Assembly (NCBI GenBank): GCA_963841995.1
Contig: CAWJEX010000004.1
Location: forward strand, 124,001 to 188,000
Length of the DNA stretch: 64,000 nucleotides
Reading direction: 5' to 3'
Origin: DATDPM01 sp963841995
GTDB taxonomy: Bacteria; Pseudomonadota; Alphaproteobacteria; DATDPM01
In this document: in pieces, positions 29,027 to 39,139 of the stretch
Layout: each line of letters begins with the position of its first letter
How positions within the stretch are numbered: position 1 is the first letter of the stretch
Made by a program: the position numbers and the translations under genes
Notes under the pieces: model-generated
Told to the model about the DNA's origin: nothing
Databases searched by the model: none
The model's input: the letters and a program-made list of their open reading frames with translations, nothing else

Positions 29027-30184
29027 ATGCCTTGGACCAGTGGAGGCGGGCAGGGGCCTTGGGGCGGTCCGCCGCGCGGGCCGAAGGCCCCGAATCTCGA
29101 AGATTTTCTCAAAGGTGGCCAGGATCGCTTCCGTCAGATTTTCCCGGCGGGCTGGGGCGGCGGCCGCGGCGTGCTTTTCGCCATCCTTCTCATTGCCGCC
29201 GGCTGGCTCGCCACCGGCTTCTACCGCGTTCAACCCGACGAGCAAGGCGTGGTGCTGCGCTTCGGTGCCTATGACCGCACCACCGCAAACGGACTTCATT
29301 ATCATTGGCCGGCGCCGATCGAGGCGGTCTTCACGCCGAAGGTCACCGTCGTCAACCGGATCGAAATTGGCTACCAATCCGCGGGTCTTGCCGCGCATGG
29401 GCCGGGCCAGCGGCAAGTTCCCGAAGAAAGCCTGATGCTGACCGGCGACGAGAATATCGTCGATATCAATTTCACGGTGTTTTGGCTGATCAAGGATGCG
29501 AAGGCTTTCCTGTTCAACATTCGGGCGCCCGAAACGACGGTGAAGGCCGCGGCGGAAAGCGCCATGCGGGAAGTCATCGGCAGGACGCCGATTGCGCAGG
29601 CGCTGGCCGAAGGCCGCGGCAAGATCGAACAGGATACGAGGGATCTTCTGCAGCAAATCCTCGATCGCTACAATGCCGGAATCCAGATCACCCAGGTGCA
29701 GTTGCAAAAGGTCGATCCGCCCGGACCCGTCATCGACGCCTTCCGCGACGTTCAGCGGGCCCTTGCCGATCAGGAACGTCTGCGCAACGAAGCCGATGGT
29801 TACACCAACGACATCATTCCCCGCGCCCGCGGCGAAGCGGCGCAAATGGTCCAGCAGGCCGAAGCGTACAAAAACGAAATCGTGGCGCGCGCCGATGGCG
29901 ACACCAAGCGGTTTCTGTCGGTCGAAGAAGCCTATGAGCGCGCCAAGGACGTCACGATGCGGCGTATGTATATCGAAACGCTCGAAGTGGTCCTCAAGAA
30001 TACGAACAAGGTCATCATCGACCGCAGCGCGTCGTCCGCCGGCGTCCTGCCCTATCTCCCGCTTCCAGAACTGAGGAGCGGGCATGCGAGTTCGACGGAC
30101 GGCAACTCATCGCCGCCGGTCCCGATCATCTCTCCACCGGTCTCCGATACGACGTCACCGGACAGCCAAGGGAGCGCACCATGA
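29027..30184 (+). CDS. hflK: FtsH protease modulator HflK
   Basis: SPFH-family membrane protein that forms with HflC the cage around FtsH. The 385 residues have a Gly/Pro-rich start (SGGGQGPWGGPPRGP), one membrane helix (GVLFAILLIAAGWLATGF), the prohibitin domain with RVQPDEQGVVLRFG, a long helical segment, and a Pro/Ser-rich tail. The stop overlaps the hflC ATG. Confidence 0.95.
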   Translation: MPWTSGGGQGPWGGPPRGPKAPNLEDFLKGGQDRFRQIFPAGWGGGRGVLFAILLIAAGWLATGFYRVQPDEQGVVLRFGAYDRTTANGLHYHWPAPIEAVFTPKVTVVNRIEIGYQSAGLAAHGPGQRQVPEESLMLTGDENIVDINFTVFWLIKDAKAFLFNIRAPETTVKAAAESAMREVIGRTPIAQALAEGRGKIEQDTRDLLQQILDRYNAGIQITQVQLQKVDPPGPVIDAFRDVQRALADQERLRNEADGYTNDIIPRARGEAAQMVQQAEAYKNEIVARADGDTKRFLSVEEAYERAKDVTMRRMYIETLEVVLKNTNKVIIDRSASSAGVLPYLPLPELRSGHASSTDGNSSPPVPIISPPVSDTTSPDSQGSAP

Positions 30185-31069
30185 TGCGTCAATCATGGCT
30201 AGTCTCGGGACTGCTCATCGCGCTGGCGATCTTCATCGGCTACGGATCGTTCTTCAACGTCAACCAGAACGAACAGGCCTTGGTGCTTCAATTCGGCAAG
30301 GTGCAGCCGCCGGTCCGCGAGGCCGGTCTGAATTTCAAGATCCCGGTCATTCAGGATGTCGAATATTTCGACCGGCGCGTGCTCGACTACGATCCTCCGG
30401 CCGAAGAAGTCATTGCGTCGGATCAAAAACGCCTGGTCGTCGATGCCTATACGCGATTCCGGATCGTCGATCCGCTGAAATATTATCAGACCGTGACCAA
30501 CGAGCTTGGCGTGCGCGCCCGTCTCGGCGCTTTGGTGAACGGCGCCTTGCGGCGCGTTATCGGCAACGTGACCTTAAGCGCCATCCTGTCGGCGCAACGC
30601 GCGCAGATCATGGAAGAAATCCGCCGGCAGGTGAACGCCGAAGCCATGGGATTCGGAATCGACGTGGTGGATGTGCGGGTCCGCCGGGCCGATCTGCCGG
30701 AAGCCAATAGCCAGGCGATCTTCGCCCGCATGCAAAGCGAGCGTCAGCGGCAGGCCAAGCAGTACCGGGCGGAAGGTGCGGAAGAAGCGCAGCGCATCCG
30801 CGCCAAGGCCGACCGCGACAAAGTGGTTCTTCTCGCGGAAGCGCAGCGCCAATCCCAAATCACTCGCGGTGAAGGCGAATCGGAACTCGGTGCGAATCTA
30901 TGCGGATGCGTTCGGCAAAGACCCCGACTTCTTCGCCTTCTACCGGACCATGCAGGCCTATCGCGAAGCCCTGGGCACTGGCGAGAACACCACCATGGTG
31001 CTGTCTCCGGATTCGGAGTTCCTGAAGTACTTGAAGGACATCCCGGGCAAGACCGGATCCGGCAAGTGA
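30181..31069 (+). CDS. hflC: FtsH protease modulator HflC, one frameshift in the sequence
   Basis: Partner of HflK. The N-terminal anchor LLIALAIFIGYGSFFNVNQN and the SPFH domain (QALVLQFGKVQPPVREAGL) are in the first frame. A surplus base near 30882 shifts the frame. Corrected, it continues NSVRIYADAFGKDPDFFAFY and RTMQAYREALG and ends GKTGSGK at 31069. Length is 296 codons plus one base. It overlaps hflK by 4 bp. Confidence 0.92.
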
Positions 31070-31175
31070 TCGGCGAGGCCGTCCAATCCCCATTGTGGTC
31101 GAGACCGGGGCATTCCACTCCGTTGCGCGCCGTCCCGGCGCGTTAGCCGGAATTGGCCTGACTGGATTCACCCGA

Positions 31176-31370
31176 ATGAAGGATTTCCTTACCGCAATCG
31201 GGCTGGTGCTGGTGATCGAAGGCTCGCTCTACGCGCTGATGCCGGAGGCGATGAAGCGGTTGATGGAGCAAGCGAAGTCGGTTCCGACGCCGCTTTTCCG
31301 GGCGGCCGGGCTGGCGGCCGCCACCACCGGGGTCTTATTGGTGTGGTGGCTTCGGCGTCAGGCGACTTGA
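31176..31370 (+). CDS. DUF2065 family membrane protein
   Basis: Small membrane protein typically found directly after hflC in proteobacteria; function unknown. ATG at 31176 gives 64 residues: MKDFLTAIGLVLVIEGSLYA, a loop with PEAMKRLMEQ, and a second helix LAAATTGVLLVWWLRR. The motif LVIEGxxYAxxPxxMKR is the family mark. Confidence 0.87.
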   Translation: MKDFLTAIGLVLVIEGSLYALMPEAMKRLMEQAKSVPTPLFRAAGLAAATTGVLLVWWLRRQAT

Positions 31371-31494
31371 CCTCCGCCATTCACGGCCTATGTCCCTTAG
31401 CATATGTACTTGTACTGCCGCTGAAAGGCGGGCGGCGAAACGCAGAGCCAAAAGCAGGAAGCGCTGAGGCATCGCCTAGGACGGAAGCATCGCC

Positions 31495-31500
31495 TATAAT
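31495..31500 (+). promoter_or_regulatory. Possible -10 element upstream of degP
   Basis: A perfect TATAAT lies 104 nt before the degP start, preceded by the direct repeat GCATCGCCTA (two copies 20 bp apart), the second overlapping the hexamer. No good -35 is seen. Confidence 0.3.
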
Positions 31501-31603
31501 GCAATTAATGCAATTTTCTGGGATTCCGGGTAGCGGCAGGAGCCACGGGACGGGCGGCCTGCGGAGACCCCGGCCCCCCGGCCTTTGTGTGTGGAGATAA
31601 TCG

Positions 31604-33151
31604 GTGATTTGCGCAATTCGTGAGACGGCATCGGCCCAGCCAATGCGTGTGACCCCCCTACGATCCATTCCCCTGCGATTGAGCCGACCGCGTTTCGGTT
31701 TCGCCGTATTCGCCGCGGCCTTGATGATCTTGTCATGGCAGGGTGCGGCTTGGGCGCGGGGTGCGCCCGACAGTTTTGCCGATTTGGCGGAGCGGTTGCT
31801 GCCGGCGGTCGTCAATATCTCGACCACCCAGACGATCAAGGAAAGCGCCGCGCAGAACGCTCCGGAGATCCCGCAATTCCCGCCGGGATCTCCCTTCGAC
31901 GAATTCTTCAAGGATTTCATGGAACGGCAGATGCGCCCCGATGCGCCGCCGCGGAAGATCACGTCGCTCGGCTCGGGTTTCATCATCGATCCGTCGGGGC
32001 TCGTCGTCACCAACAACCACGTGATCGCCGACGCCGACGAAATCACCGTCATCCTCCAGGACAACACGCCGTTGAAGGCCACGATCGTCGGACGCGACAC
32101 CAAGACCGACGTGGCGATTCTGAAGGTCAAGGCCGATCATCCGCTGGCTTCGGTCAAATTCGGCAATTCGGACAACGCGCGGGTCGGCGATTGGATTATC
32201 GCCATCGGCAATCCGTTCGGCTTGGGCGGTTCGGTGACCGCCGGCATCGTTTCGGCCCATCATCGCGACATCAATATCGGCCCTTACGACGATTTCATTC
32301 AGACCGACGCGCCGATCAACCGCGGCAATTCCGGCGGTCCGATGTTCAACATGGACGGTGAGGTGATCGGCATCAACACGGCGATCTTTTCGCCCTCGGG
32401 CGGAAGTGTCGGCCTCGGCTTCGCCATCCCGTCCGCACTTGCCAAGCCGGTGATCGACCAACTCCGCGAATTCGGGCATACGCGCCGCGGCTGGCTGGGT
32501 GTGCGCATTCAGGCGGTGAATGCGGAAATCGCCGAAACACTCGGCCTCGACAAAGTGCGCGGCGCCCTCATTGCCAAGGTCAACGAGGGCGAGCCCGCGG
32601 CCCAAGGCGGCATGCAGGCCGGCGACATCGTTTTGAATTTCGACGGTCAGGACATTCCTGATTTCCGCCGGCTTCAGAAAATCGTCGCCAACGCTCCCGT
32701 CGGCAAAAAGATAAAGGTCGTGGTCTGGCGCAACGAAAAGGAAATGCCGCTCGAAATCATGGTCGGCGAGCTCGAGAAATACGAAGAAGCAGCGTCGGAG
32801 GATGAAAAGGCCAAGGAAAAGAGCCAGACCCTGGCGACAACGCCCGCCGGCGCCGAGATGCTCGGCCTCAAGCTCTCGGAACTGACCCCGGAATTGCGCC
32901 AGCAATTCAGCATCCCCGAAGGCGTCAAGGGTGTGGTCATCACCGACGTGACGGCGTCGACCGACGCCGCCGACAAGGGATTGAAAGCCGGCGACGTGAT
33001 TCTCGAGGTCAGCCAGGAAGAGGTGGCGAATCCGAAGGAGATTCAGGAAAAGGTGGATTCCGCCAAGAAGGGCGGCCGCAAATCCGTGCTGCTCTTGATC
33101 GAGCGGCAGGGGAATTTGTCGTTCATTCCCCTCAAGGTCATCGAAGGCTGA
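31604..33151 (+). CDS. Do-family serine endoprotease DegP/HtrA
   Basis: Periplasmic protease/chaperone for misfolded envelope proteins. It has 515 residues. An Arg-rich n-region and hydrophobic core (FGFAVFAAALMILSWQGAAWA) form a long signal peptide. The trypsin-like domain has the triad H139 (TNNHVI), D169 (KTDVAIL) and S243 (NRGNSGGP), and two PDZ domains follow. GTG at 31604 is favoured by GGAG 7 nt upstream; ATG at 31643 is possible. Its place after hflKC fits envelope quality control. Confidence 0.93.
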   Translation: MICAIRETASAQPMRVTPLRSIPLRLSRPRFGFAVFAAALMILSWQGAAWARGAPDSFADLAERLLPAVVNISTTQTIKESAAQNAPEIPQFPPGSPFDEFFKDFMERQMRPDAPPRKITSLGSGFIIDPSGLVVTNNHVIADADEITVILQDNTPLKATIVGRDTKTDVAILKVKADHPLASVKFGNSDNARVGDWIIAIGNPFGLGGSVTAGIVSAHHRDINIGPYDDFIQTDAPINRGNSGGPMFNMDGEVIGINTAIFSPSGGSVGLGFAIPSALAKPVIDQLREFGHTRRGWLGVRIQAVNAEIAETLGLDKVRGALIAKVNEGEPAAQGGMQAGDIVLNFDGQDIPDFRRLQKIVANAPVGKKIKVVVWRNEKEMPLEIMVGELEKYEEAASEDEKAKEKSQTLATTPAGAEMLGLKLSELTPELRQQFSIPEGVKGVVITDVTASTDAADKGLKAGDVILEVSQEEVANPKEIQEKVDSAKKGGRKSVLLLIERQGNLSFIPLKVIEG

Positions 33152-33164
33152 TGGGATTGCCGGC

Positions 33165-34062
33165 TCAGCGCTGGATTTCCTCCGCCCGGTATCCCTGAAG
33201 GTACAGGAGTGCTGTCAGATCGCCATGATCGATGGCGGCGGCCGCTGCTTTTTTCAGGGCCGGCTTGCCGCGGAAGGCGACTCCCAAGCCCGATGCGGCG
33301 ACCATCGCCGCATCGTTGGCGCCATCGCCGACCGCCAGGGTTTCGGAAATCGCCAAACCCAATCGCGAAGCGGTATTGCGCAAAATCTCGGCTTTCTGCT
33401 CGCGCCCGATAACGGGCGGAACGAGTTTCCCGGTGAGGATACCGCCGGTAATTTCCACATCGTTGGCGGCGTCCTCGTCCATGCCGAGCGCATCGCGCAC
33501 ATAAGATGTGAAGGCGCGAAAGCCGCCGGAAGCGATCAGGGTATGGGCGCCGTTGGCCCGCATGGTGGCGATCAAGCTTTGGCCGCCCGGCACGAATCGG
33601 ATTGCCCTCTTCGCATCGAGATAGCGCGCCTTAGGCAATCCTTTCAGCAGCGCCACGCGTTCCTGGAGCGAGGTTTGAAAATCGATCTCGCCCGCCACCG
33701 ACCGTGCGGTGATCGGCGCGATGTGCTCGCGCAAGCCGGCGACCGCGGCAATCTCGTCCACGATCTCGTTTTCGATGAGGGTTGCATCCATGTCGGAGGC
33801 GAGCAATTTTTTCTTTCGCCCCTGTTGCGGCTGGACGGCGATATCGAATGGTGCGGCGCCGATCGCCTGCCGCGCCGCCGTATCGGCCTTTTTCGGATCG
33901 GTTCCCGTGAACGGGATATCGCAAGCAATCCCCGGCGCCAGGAAATCGGGCGTGGCCGTGTCGTAACCGGCGGAACGCAATGCCTCCGCAACCTTGGCGG
34001 CGATGCTAGGATCGAGGAGGGGCCGCGCCGGATCGGCAATCAGAAGTCAGAACATAGCGCAT
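33165..34062 (-). CDS. serB: Phosphoserine phosphatase, one frameshift in the sequence
   Basis: Last step of serine synthesis, a HAD-family phosphatase. The core has LLASDMDATLIENEIVDEI (nucleophile Asp), LIASGGFRAF and VGDGANDAAMV. The true start is ATG at 34062 (MRYVLT); a surplus base near 34047-34050 separates it from LIADPARPLLDPSIAAKVAE, the usual N-terminus. Length is 299 codons plus one base. It diverges from miaA with 27 nt between starts. Confidence 0.92.
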
Positions 34063-34089
34063 CGGAGAATCTTGTAGGACACGTGGAAA

Positions 34090-35016
34090 ATGGCGGCATT
34101 GAAACCGGCGGTAATCATCGCCGGGCCGACGGCCAGCGGCAAGACGGCTTGCGCGTTGGCGCTGGCAACGGAATTCAACGGTACGATCGTCAATGCCGAT
34201 GCGCAGCAGCTCTATCGGGAATTGTCGATCCTGACTGACCGGCCGGGGCCGGAACAATTAGCGCGAGTGCCCCATCGGCTCTTCGGCGCGCTGGCGGCGA
34301 GCAATCCGTGCTCGGCCGGACGCTGGCGCGACTTGGCCTTGGCGGAAATGAATTCGGCGAGCGACGACGGAAGGCTGCCGATCCTGGTGGGCGGGACCGG
34401 GCTTTATCTCAAAGCCCTCATGTCGGGCCTTTCGTCCATTCCGCCCGTGCCGCCGGAAATTCGCGGCGAATCGACGGCCCTCTACGAGCGGCTGGGCCTG
34501 GAGAAATTCCAGGCGGAACTGGCAAGGCTCGATCCTGGGATGAGCGACATGCCGCGGGACAAGCAGCGTTTGATCCGCGCCTTTGAAGTCGCCGTTGCCA
34601 CAGGAAAACCCTTGCGCGTTTGGCAGCAAGAGTCCGGCGATGAACCGCCGCCGTTCCGATTTGCGGTCCTCCTCTTTGACCCGCCGCGGGAGACGCTCTA
34701 TGCGGCGATCGAACGCCGCTTCGATCGGATGACGGACCAGGGCGCCCTGGACGAAGCCCGAAAGATCCTCGCCCTTAACCTCGATCCGAGCCTGCCGGCG
34801 ATGAACGCGGTAGGGCTTAAGGAATTGATTTCACATCTAAAAGGGGAGATGAGCGTGGCCGAGGCGATAATCAAAGCCAAGCAATCCAGCCGGAATTACG
34901 CCAAGCGCCAAGTCACCTGGTTCCGGCATCAGCTTCCCGAGGCTCGGCGCTTCTCTGCGCAATTTTCGGAAAGTCTTGAACGGGAAATCTTTTCGTTTAT
35001 TCGCCATTCTTGTTGA
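34090..35016 (+). CDS. miaA: tRNA dimethylallyltransferase
   Basis: Adds the isopentenyl group to A37 of tRNAs reading UNN codons. The 308 residues have the P-loop IIAGPTASGKTACAL, NADAQQLYRELSILTDRP, the LVGGTGLYLKAL segment and the C-terminal NYAKRQVTWFRHQ. Length matches the family. It is divergent from serB and followed by 131 nt before the acetolactate synthase gene. Confidence 0.96.
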   Translation: MAALKPAVIIAGPTASGKTACALALATEFNGTIVNADAQQLYRELSILTDRPGPEQLARVPHRLFGALAASNPCSAGRWRDLALAEMNSASDDGRLPILVGGTGLYLKALMSGLSSIPPVPPEIRGESTALYERLGLEKFQAELARLDPGMSDMPRDKQRLIRAFEVAVATGKPLRVWQQESGDEPPPFRFAVLLFDPPRETLYAAIERRFDRMTDQGALDEARKILALNLDPSLPAMNAVGLKELISHLKGEMSVAEAIIKAKQSSRNYAKRQVTWFRHQLPEARRFSAQFSESLEREIFSFIRHSC

Positions 35017-35147
35017 CCCTCGGCGCCTGAGCGTCTAGTTTCGCTCGAAAACCAAGGGAATTCGGGCATTCCGGCTTTCGGGCCCAAAGGCTCGAGGGCT
35101 TTTGTGCGTTTGCAGCAGAGCGTTTGCAGGAAAGAGGACGACTGAAC

Positions 35148-36947
35148 ATGGACGCCGCACCTCCCTCTACAAAAATTGGGGCCGCCGCCACGACCGCCGC
35201 CACCATGACCGGAGCGGAATTGCTGATCAAAGCCCTGGTCGATCAGGGCGTCGACATGGTGTTCGGCTATCCCGGCGGTGCGGTACTGCCGATTTACGAT
35301 GCGCTGTTCAAGCAGAATGCGCTGCGGCACATCCTCGTCCGTCACGAACAGGGTGCGGTGCATGCCGCCGAAGGTTATGCACGCTCGACCGGCAGGCCCG
35401 GCGTGGTGCTGGTGACCTCCGGCCCGGGGGCCACCAATATCGTGACCGGCCTGACCGACGCGATGATGGATTCAACGCCCTTGGTTTGTTTAACCGGGCA
35501 AGTGCCCACCCACCTGATCGGCAATGATGCGTTCCAAGAAGCCGATACCATGGGAATTACCCGGCCCTGCACCAAGCACAGCTATCTGGTGAAGAACGTC
35601 AACGACCTGGCGCGGATCGTCCACGAGGCGTTTTACATCGCCCGCACGGGACGGCCGGGACCGGTGGTGGTCGACCTTCCGAAAGACGTGCTGATGGCTC
35701 CCGGCACTTATCAGGAGAAGGTCGAGGGGCATCGCAGCTATCGCCCCCGCGTCAAAGCCGAGCCGCGGCTGGTCGAAGAAGCGGTCTCGCTGATGGCCGC
35801 CGCCAAGCACCCGATCTTTTATTGCGGCGGCGGCGTGGTGAATTCAGGGCCTCGAGCTTCGGAATTGCTGACCGAATTGGTGCGGATGACCGGATATCCC
35901 TGCACCAACACCCTGATGGGCCTTGGCTCTTTCCCGGCCAGCGACAAACAATTCCTCGGCATGCTCGGCATGCATGGGACCTATGAGGCCAATCTGGCGA
36001 TGCATGATTGCGACGTGATGATCGCGATCGGCGCAAGATTCGACGATCGCGTCACGGGCAAGCTCACCCATTTCTCGCCGAACTCGAAAAAAATTCACGT
36101 CGATATCGACCCGTCTTCGATCAACAAGACCGTGCGCGCCGATGTCGCCATCATCGGCGACGTCGCCAACGTTCTCGAAGACATGATCTCGGTTTGGAAA
36201 GCGCGCCGGGCGAAGCCCGACGAAAAGGCGCTGGCCGCGTGGTGGAAGAAAATCGACGGCTGGCGGGCACGGGATTGTCTGCACTACACCCAAACCGGCG
36301 ACGTGATTAAGCCGCAATACGCGATCGAGCGGCTTTATGAGCAGATCAAGGACCGCGAAACCTACATCACCACCGAAGTCGGCCAGCATCAGATGTGGGC
36401 AGCGCAATATCTCCACTTCGACAAGCCTAATCGGTGGATCACTTCCGGCGGCCTTGGGACAATGGGCTTCGGATTTCCCGCCGCCATCGGCGCGCAATTG
36501 GCGCATCCCGATGAGCTAGTGATCGACGTTGCCGGCGAAGCGTCGTTTCTGATGAACATCCAGGAACTCTCGACGGCGGTGCAATACCGCCTGCCGGTCA
36601 AGGTGTTCATCGTTAACAACAAGTATATGGGCATGGTGCGCCAGTGGCAGGAATTACTGCACGGCAGCCGCTATTCGGAATCCTATATGGATGCGCTCCC
36701 CGATTTTGTGAAACTCGCCGAAGCCTTCGGCGCCGTCGGCTTGCGCGCGGAGAAACCCGATCAGCTGGATGACGTGATCCGGGAGATGATCGCGGTCAAA
36801 AGACCGGTGGTCGCCGATATCGTGGTCGACACGATGGAAAATTGCTTCCCAATGATTCCGTCGGGCGCGCCGCACAATGAAATGCTGCTCGGTCCGAACG
36901 ACAAGGCGCAGCAGCAAGTCTCGGAAGAGGGCATGGTTCTGGTTTAA
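35148..36947 (+). CDS. ilvB: Acetolactate synthase large subunit
   Basis: ThDP- and FAD-dependent enzyme for the first common step of valine, leucine and isoleucine synthesis. From ATG at 35148 it has 599 residues. Key segments are ELLIKALVDQGVDMVFGYPG, the catalytic Glu in RHEQGAVHAAEGYAR, RFDDRVTGK and the ThDP-binding GEASFLMNIQELSTA. The aspartate of the usual GDGSF motif is an alanine here (VAGEASF); alanine also occurs in some AHAS enzymes, so this is a variation to note rather than a defect. The small subunit follows after 62 nt. Confidence 0.94.
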   Translation: MDAAPPSTKIGAAATTAATMTGAELLIKALVDQGVDMVFGYPGGAVLPIYDALFKQNALRHILVRHEQGAVHAAEGYARSTGRPGVVLVTSGPGATNIVTGLTDAMMDSTPLVCLTGQVPTHLIGNDAFQEADTMGITRPCTKHSYLVKNVNDLARIVHEAFYIARTGRPGPVVVDLPKDVLMAPGTYQEKVEGHRSYRPRVKAEPRLVEEAVSLMAAAKHPIFYCGGGVVNSGPRASELLTELVRMTGYPCTNTLMGLGSFPASDKQFLGMLGMHGTYEANLAMHDCDVMIAIGARFDDRVTGKLTHFSPNSKKIHVDIDPSSINKTVRADVAIIGDVANVLEDMISVWKARRAKPDEKALAAWWKKIDGWRARDCLHYTQTGDVIKPQYAIERLYEQIKDRETYITTEVGQHQMWAAQYLHFDKPNRWITSGGLGTMGFGFPAAIGAQLAHPDELVIDVAGEASFLMNIQELSTAVQYRLPVKVFIVNNKYMGMVRQWQELLHGSRYSESYMDALPDFVKLAEAFGAVGLRAEKPDQLDDVIREMIAVKRPVVADIVVDTMENCFPMIPSGAPHNEMLLGPNDKAQQQVSEEGMVLV

Positions 36948-37009
36948 TCGCCCCGTCGAATCGTCCCGAGATCACGCAACCAAATATCCATGCACAAAAA
37001 GAGCGTCAG

Positions 37010-37522
37010 ATGACTGCGCCACCTGAGACCGAGAAACACATCATCGCCATTCTGGTCGATAACGAACCGGGCGTCTTGGCGCGCGTCATCGGGCTATTTT
37101 CGGGGCGCGGCTACAACATCGAAAGCCTGACGGTGGCCGAGGTGGACCGCGCCGAGAATCTGTCGCGGATCACCGTTGTCACCTCCGGCACGCCGATGGT
37201 GATCGAGCAGATCAAGGCGCAGTTGGGGCGCGTCGTTCCGGTGCGCAAGGTTTCCGACCTGACCGAAGAGGGGCCGTTCGTCGAGCGCGAGCTGGCGCTG
37301 ATCAAGGTATCGGGGACCGGGGAAAAGCGCGTCGAGTTGCTTCGGATCGCCGATGTGTTCCGGGCGCGGGTCGTTGATTCGACGATCGAATCCTTCGTTT
37401 TCGAAATGACCGGATCGACCGAAAAGCTCGATGCCTTCATCAATTTGATGCAACCGCTGGGCCTGGTCGACGCGTCCCGGACCGGCGTCGTTGCTATTGC
37501 GCGGGGCGCGAAGGCCCTGTAG
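37010..37522 (+). CDS. ilvH: Acetolactate synthase small (regulatory) subunit
   Basis: Binds valine and gives feedback control to the large subunit. The 170 residues begin with an ACT domain (HIIAILVDNEPGVLARVIGL, FSGRGYNIESLTVAEVD) and the C-terminal ALS_ss_C domain (FRARVVDSTIESFVFEMTGS). It is followed after 70 nt by ilvC. Confidence 0.95.
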   Translation: MTAPPETEKHIIAILVDNEPGVLARVIGLFSGRGYNIESLTVAEVDRAENLSRITVVTSGTPMVIEQIKAQLGRVVPVRKVSDLTEEGPFVERELALIKVSGTGEKRVELLRIADVFRARVVDSTIESFVFEMTGSTEKLDAFINLMQPLGLVDASRTGVVAIARGAKAL

Positions 37523-37592
37523 GTATCGGGCCGCCAAAACAGGTCCGTAAAACACTTCAAACACTTCGAGTTAAGCCGGAAAGGGTACTCCC

Positions 37593-38612
37593 ATGCGGGT
37601 TTATTACGATCGCGACGCCGACCTTAACCTGGTGAAGGCCAAGAAAATTGCCATCGTCGGCTATGGCAGCCAGGGCCACGCCCACGCCAATAACTTGAAG
37701 GATTCCGGCGTCAAGGAAGTGGTGGTGGCGCTGCGGCCGGAATCGGCGAGTGTCGCCAAAGCGAAAGCCGTGGGCTTCAAGGTCATGACGCCGTCCGAGG
37801 CCGCGAAATACGCGGACGTCGTTATGGTTCTGGCCCCGGATGAATTGCAGGCCGATCTCTACAAGGACGAGCTTCGCGACAATCTGAAGAAGGGCGCGGC
37901 GCTGGCTTTTGCCCACGGCTTTGCGATTCATTTCCGCTTGATCGAGCCGCGGCCCGATCTCGACGTGTTCATGATCGCACCGAAAGGTCCCGGCCATACC
38001 GTGCGCGCCCAATATCAAGCCGGCGGTGGTGTTCCGTGCCTGCTCGCGATCGCGCAGAATGCGTCGAGTAATGCCCATGAATTGGGCCTATCTTATGCGT
38101 CGGCGATCGGCGGCGGCCGCGCCGGAATCATCGAAACCAATTTCCGCGAGGAATGCGAAACCGATTTGTTCGGCGAGCAAACGGTTTTGTGCGGCGGGCT
38201 TACATCGCTGATCATGGCCGGCTACGAAACGCTCGTCGAAGCGGGATACGCCCCCGAGATGGCCTATTTCGAATGTCTGCACGAAGTGAAACTGATCGTC
38301 GATCTGATCTATGAAGGCGGAATCGCCAACATGCGCTATTCGATTTCGAATACGGCGGAGTACGGCGATCTCACCCGCGGTCCGCGCATCGTCACCGAAG
38401 AGACGAAAAAGGAAATGAAGCGCGTTCTCGACGAGATTCAGAGCGGACGCTTCGCCAAGGAATGGGTGCTCGAAAACAAAAGCGGCCAGGTGAGCTTCAA
38501 AGCGATGCGCCGCCGGGCGGCGGAACATCAAATCGAGCAAGTCGGCGAAAAATTGCGCGCGATGATGCCCTGGATCTCGGCCCACCGGCTTGTGGATAAA
38601 ACCAAAAATTAG
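37593..38612 (+). CDS. ilvC: Ketol-acid reductoisomerase
   Basis: NADPH-dependent second step of branched-chain amino acid synthesis. The 339-residue class I enzyme has the Rossmann loop IAIVGYGSQGHAHANNLKDS, APKGPGHTVRAQY, and the Mg-binding helices with ETNFREECETDLFGEQ and YEGGIANMRYSISNTAEYGD. An AAAGGG precedes the ATG. Confidence 0.97.
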   Translation: MRVYYDRDADLNLVKAKKIAIVGYGSQGHAHANNLKDSGVKEVVVALRPESASVAKAKAVGFKVMTPSEAAKYADVVMVLAPDELQADLYKDELRDNLKKGAALAFAHGFAIHFRLIEPRPDLDVFMIAPKGPGHTVRAQYQAGGGVPCLLAIAQNASSNAHELGLSYASAIGGGRAGIIETNFREECETDLFGEQTVLCGGLTSLIMAGYETLVEAGYAPEMAYFECLHEVKLIVDLIYEGGIANMRYSISNTAEYGDLTRGPRIVTEETKKEMKRVLDEIQSGRFAKEWVLENKSGQVSFKAMRRRAAEHQIEQVGEKLRAMMPWISAHRLVDKTKN

Positions 38613-38911
38613 CTCCGAATAGCGTTTCGGACGCGATGACCGCGCCGCGTCGCGGGAGCGCCGCGCAACCCCCGGATTTGGCTTGTTCTCCGCGAGTTTC
38701 GCGGACAAAAGCGTTGCGGTCCGGGGCCAAAACAAAGTAATGATACGGTTAACGAGAAAAAAGACGGGAAAACGCGGACTTGGGTGCCTATGTTCACGTT
38801 TTGTTAAGCCGCCGAAGCCATTTTAACCATTGGTCTTCAGGATCGGCAGCGAGCGCCGTGAATTGAGGCCCGAGTTCCGGGCGCGTTTGACCGGATAAAG
38901 TTGAGAGTGGG

Positions 38912-39064
38912 ATGGATCAGGTGACACAGAGTTGGGGGAAGGAGGGCAGTCCGGCCGGCAAAGCCGCGGCGGATGCCTTTTCAGGCCGCCATCCCATTGA
39001 TTTGTCGTTCACTTTTGCGCTCCCCCTTTGCCGTCAGGCGTTGCTCCGACTTAGCCGCGCCTGA
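38912..39064 (+). CDS. Candidate leuA leader peptide (50 codons)
   Basis: In the 527-nt gap between ilvC and leuA an ATG at 38912, with GAGAG upstream, opens a 50-codon frame. The last 20 residues hold six leucines and an isoleucine (IDLSFTFALPLCRQALLRLS). Its TGA lies inside the left arm of an 8-bp perfect inverted repeat. This is the layout expected of an attenuation leader, but conservation was not tested. The rest of the gap shows nothing else. Confidence 0.4.
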   Translation: MDQVTQSWGKEGSPAGKAAADAFSGRHPIDLSFTFALPLCRQALLRLSRA

Positions 39065-39093
39065 ACCCGTGCCATTTCTGGTGCCGGTTCAGG
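39060..39093 (+). promoter_or_regulatory. Hairpin overlapping the leader stop upstream of leuA
   Basis: CCTGAACC (39060-39067) pairs with GGTTCAGG (39086-39093), with an inner CCA/TGG closing a small loop. No T-run follows, so it is not a simple terminator. It ends 46 nt before the leuA ATG and could be an anti-terminator or translation-blocking stem. Confidence 0.45.
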
Positions 39094-39139
39094 TCCTGCT
39101 TCGAGTTAGGTGCAACCCGCGGACAAAGGATATCGGACC

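Noticed and set aside
35017..35147. A leader peptide or attenuator upstream of ilvB
   Set aside because: No short frame with branched-chain codons and no convincing terminator stem was found.
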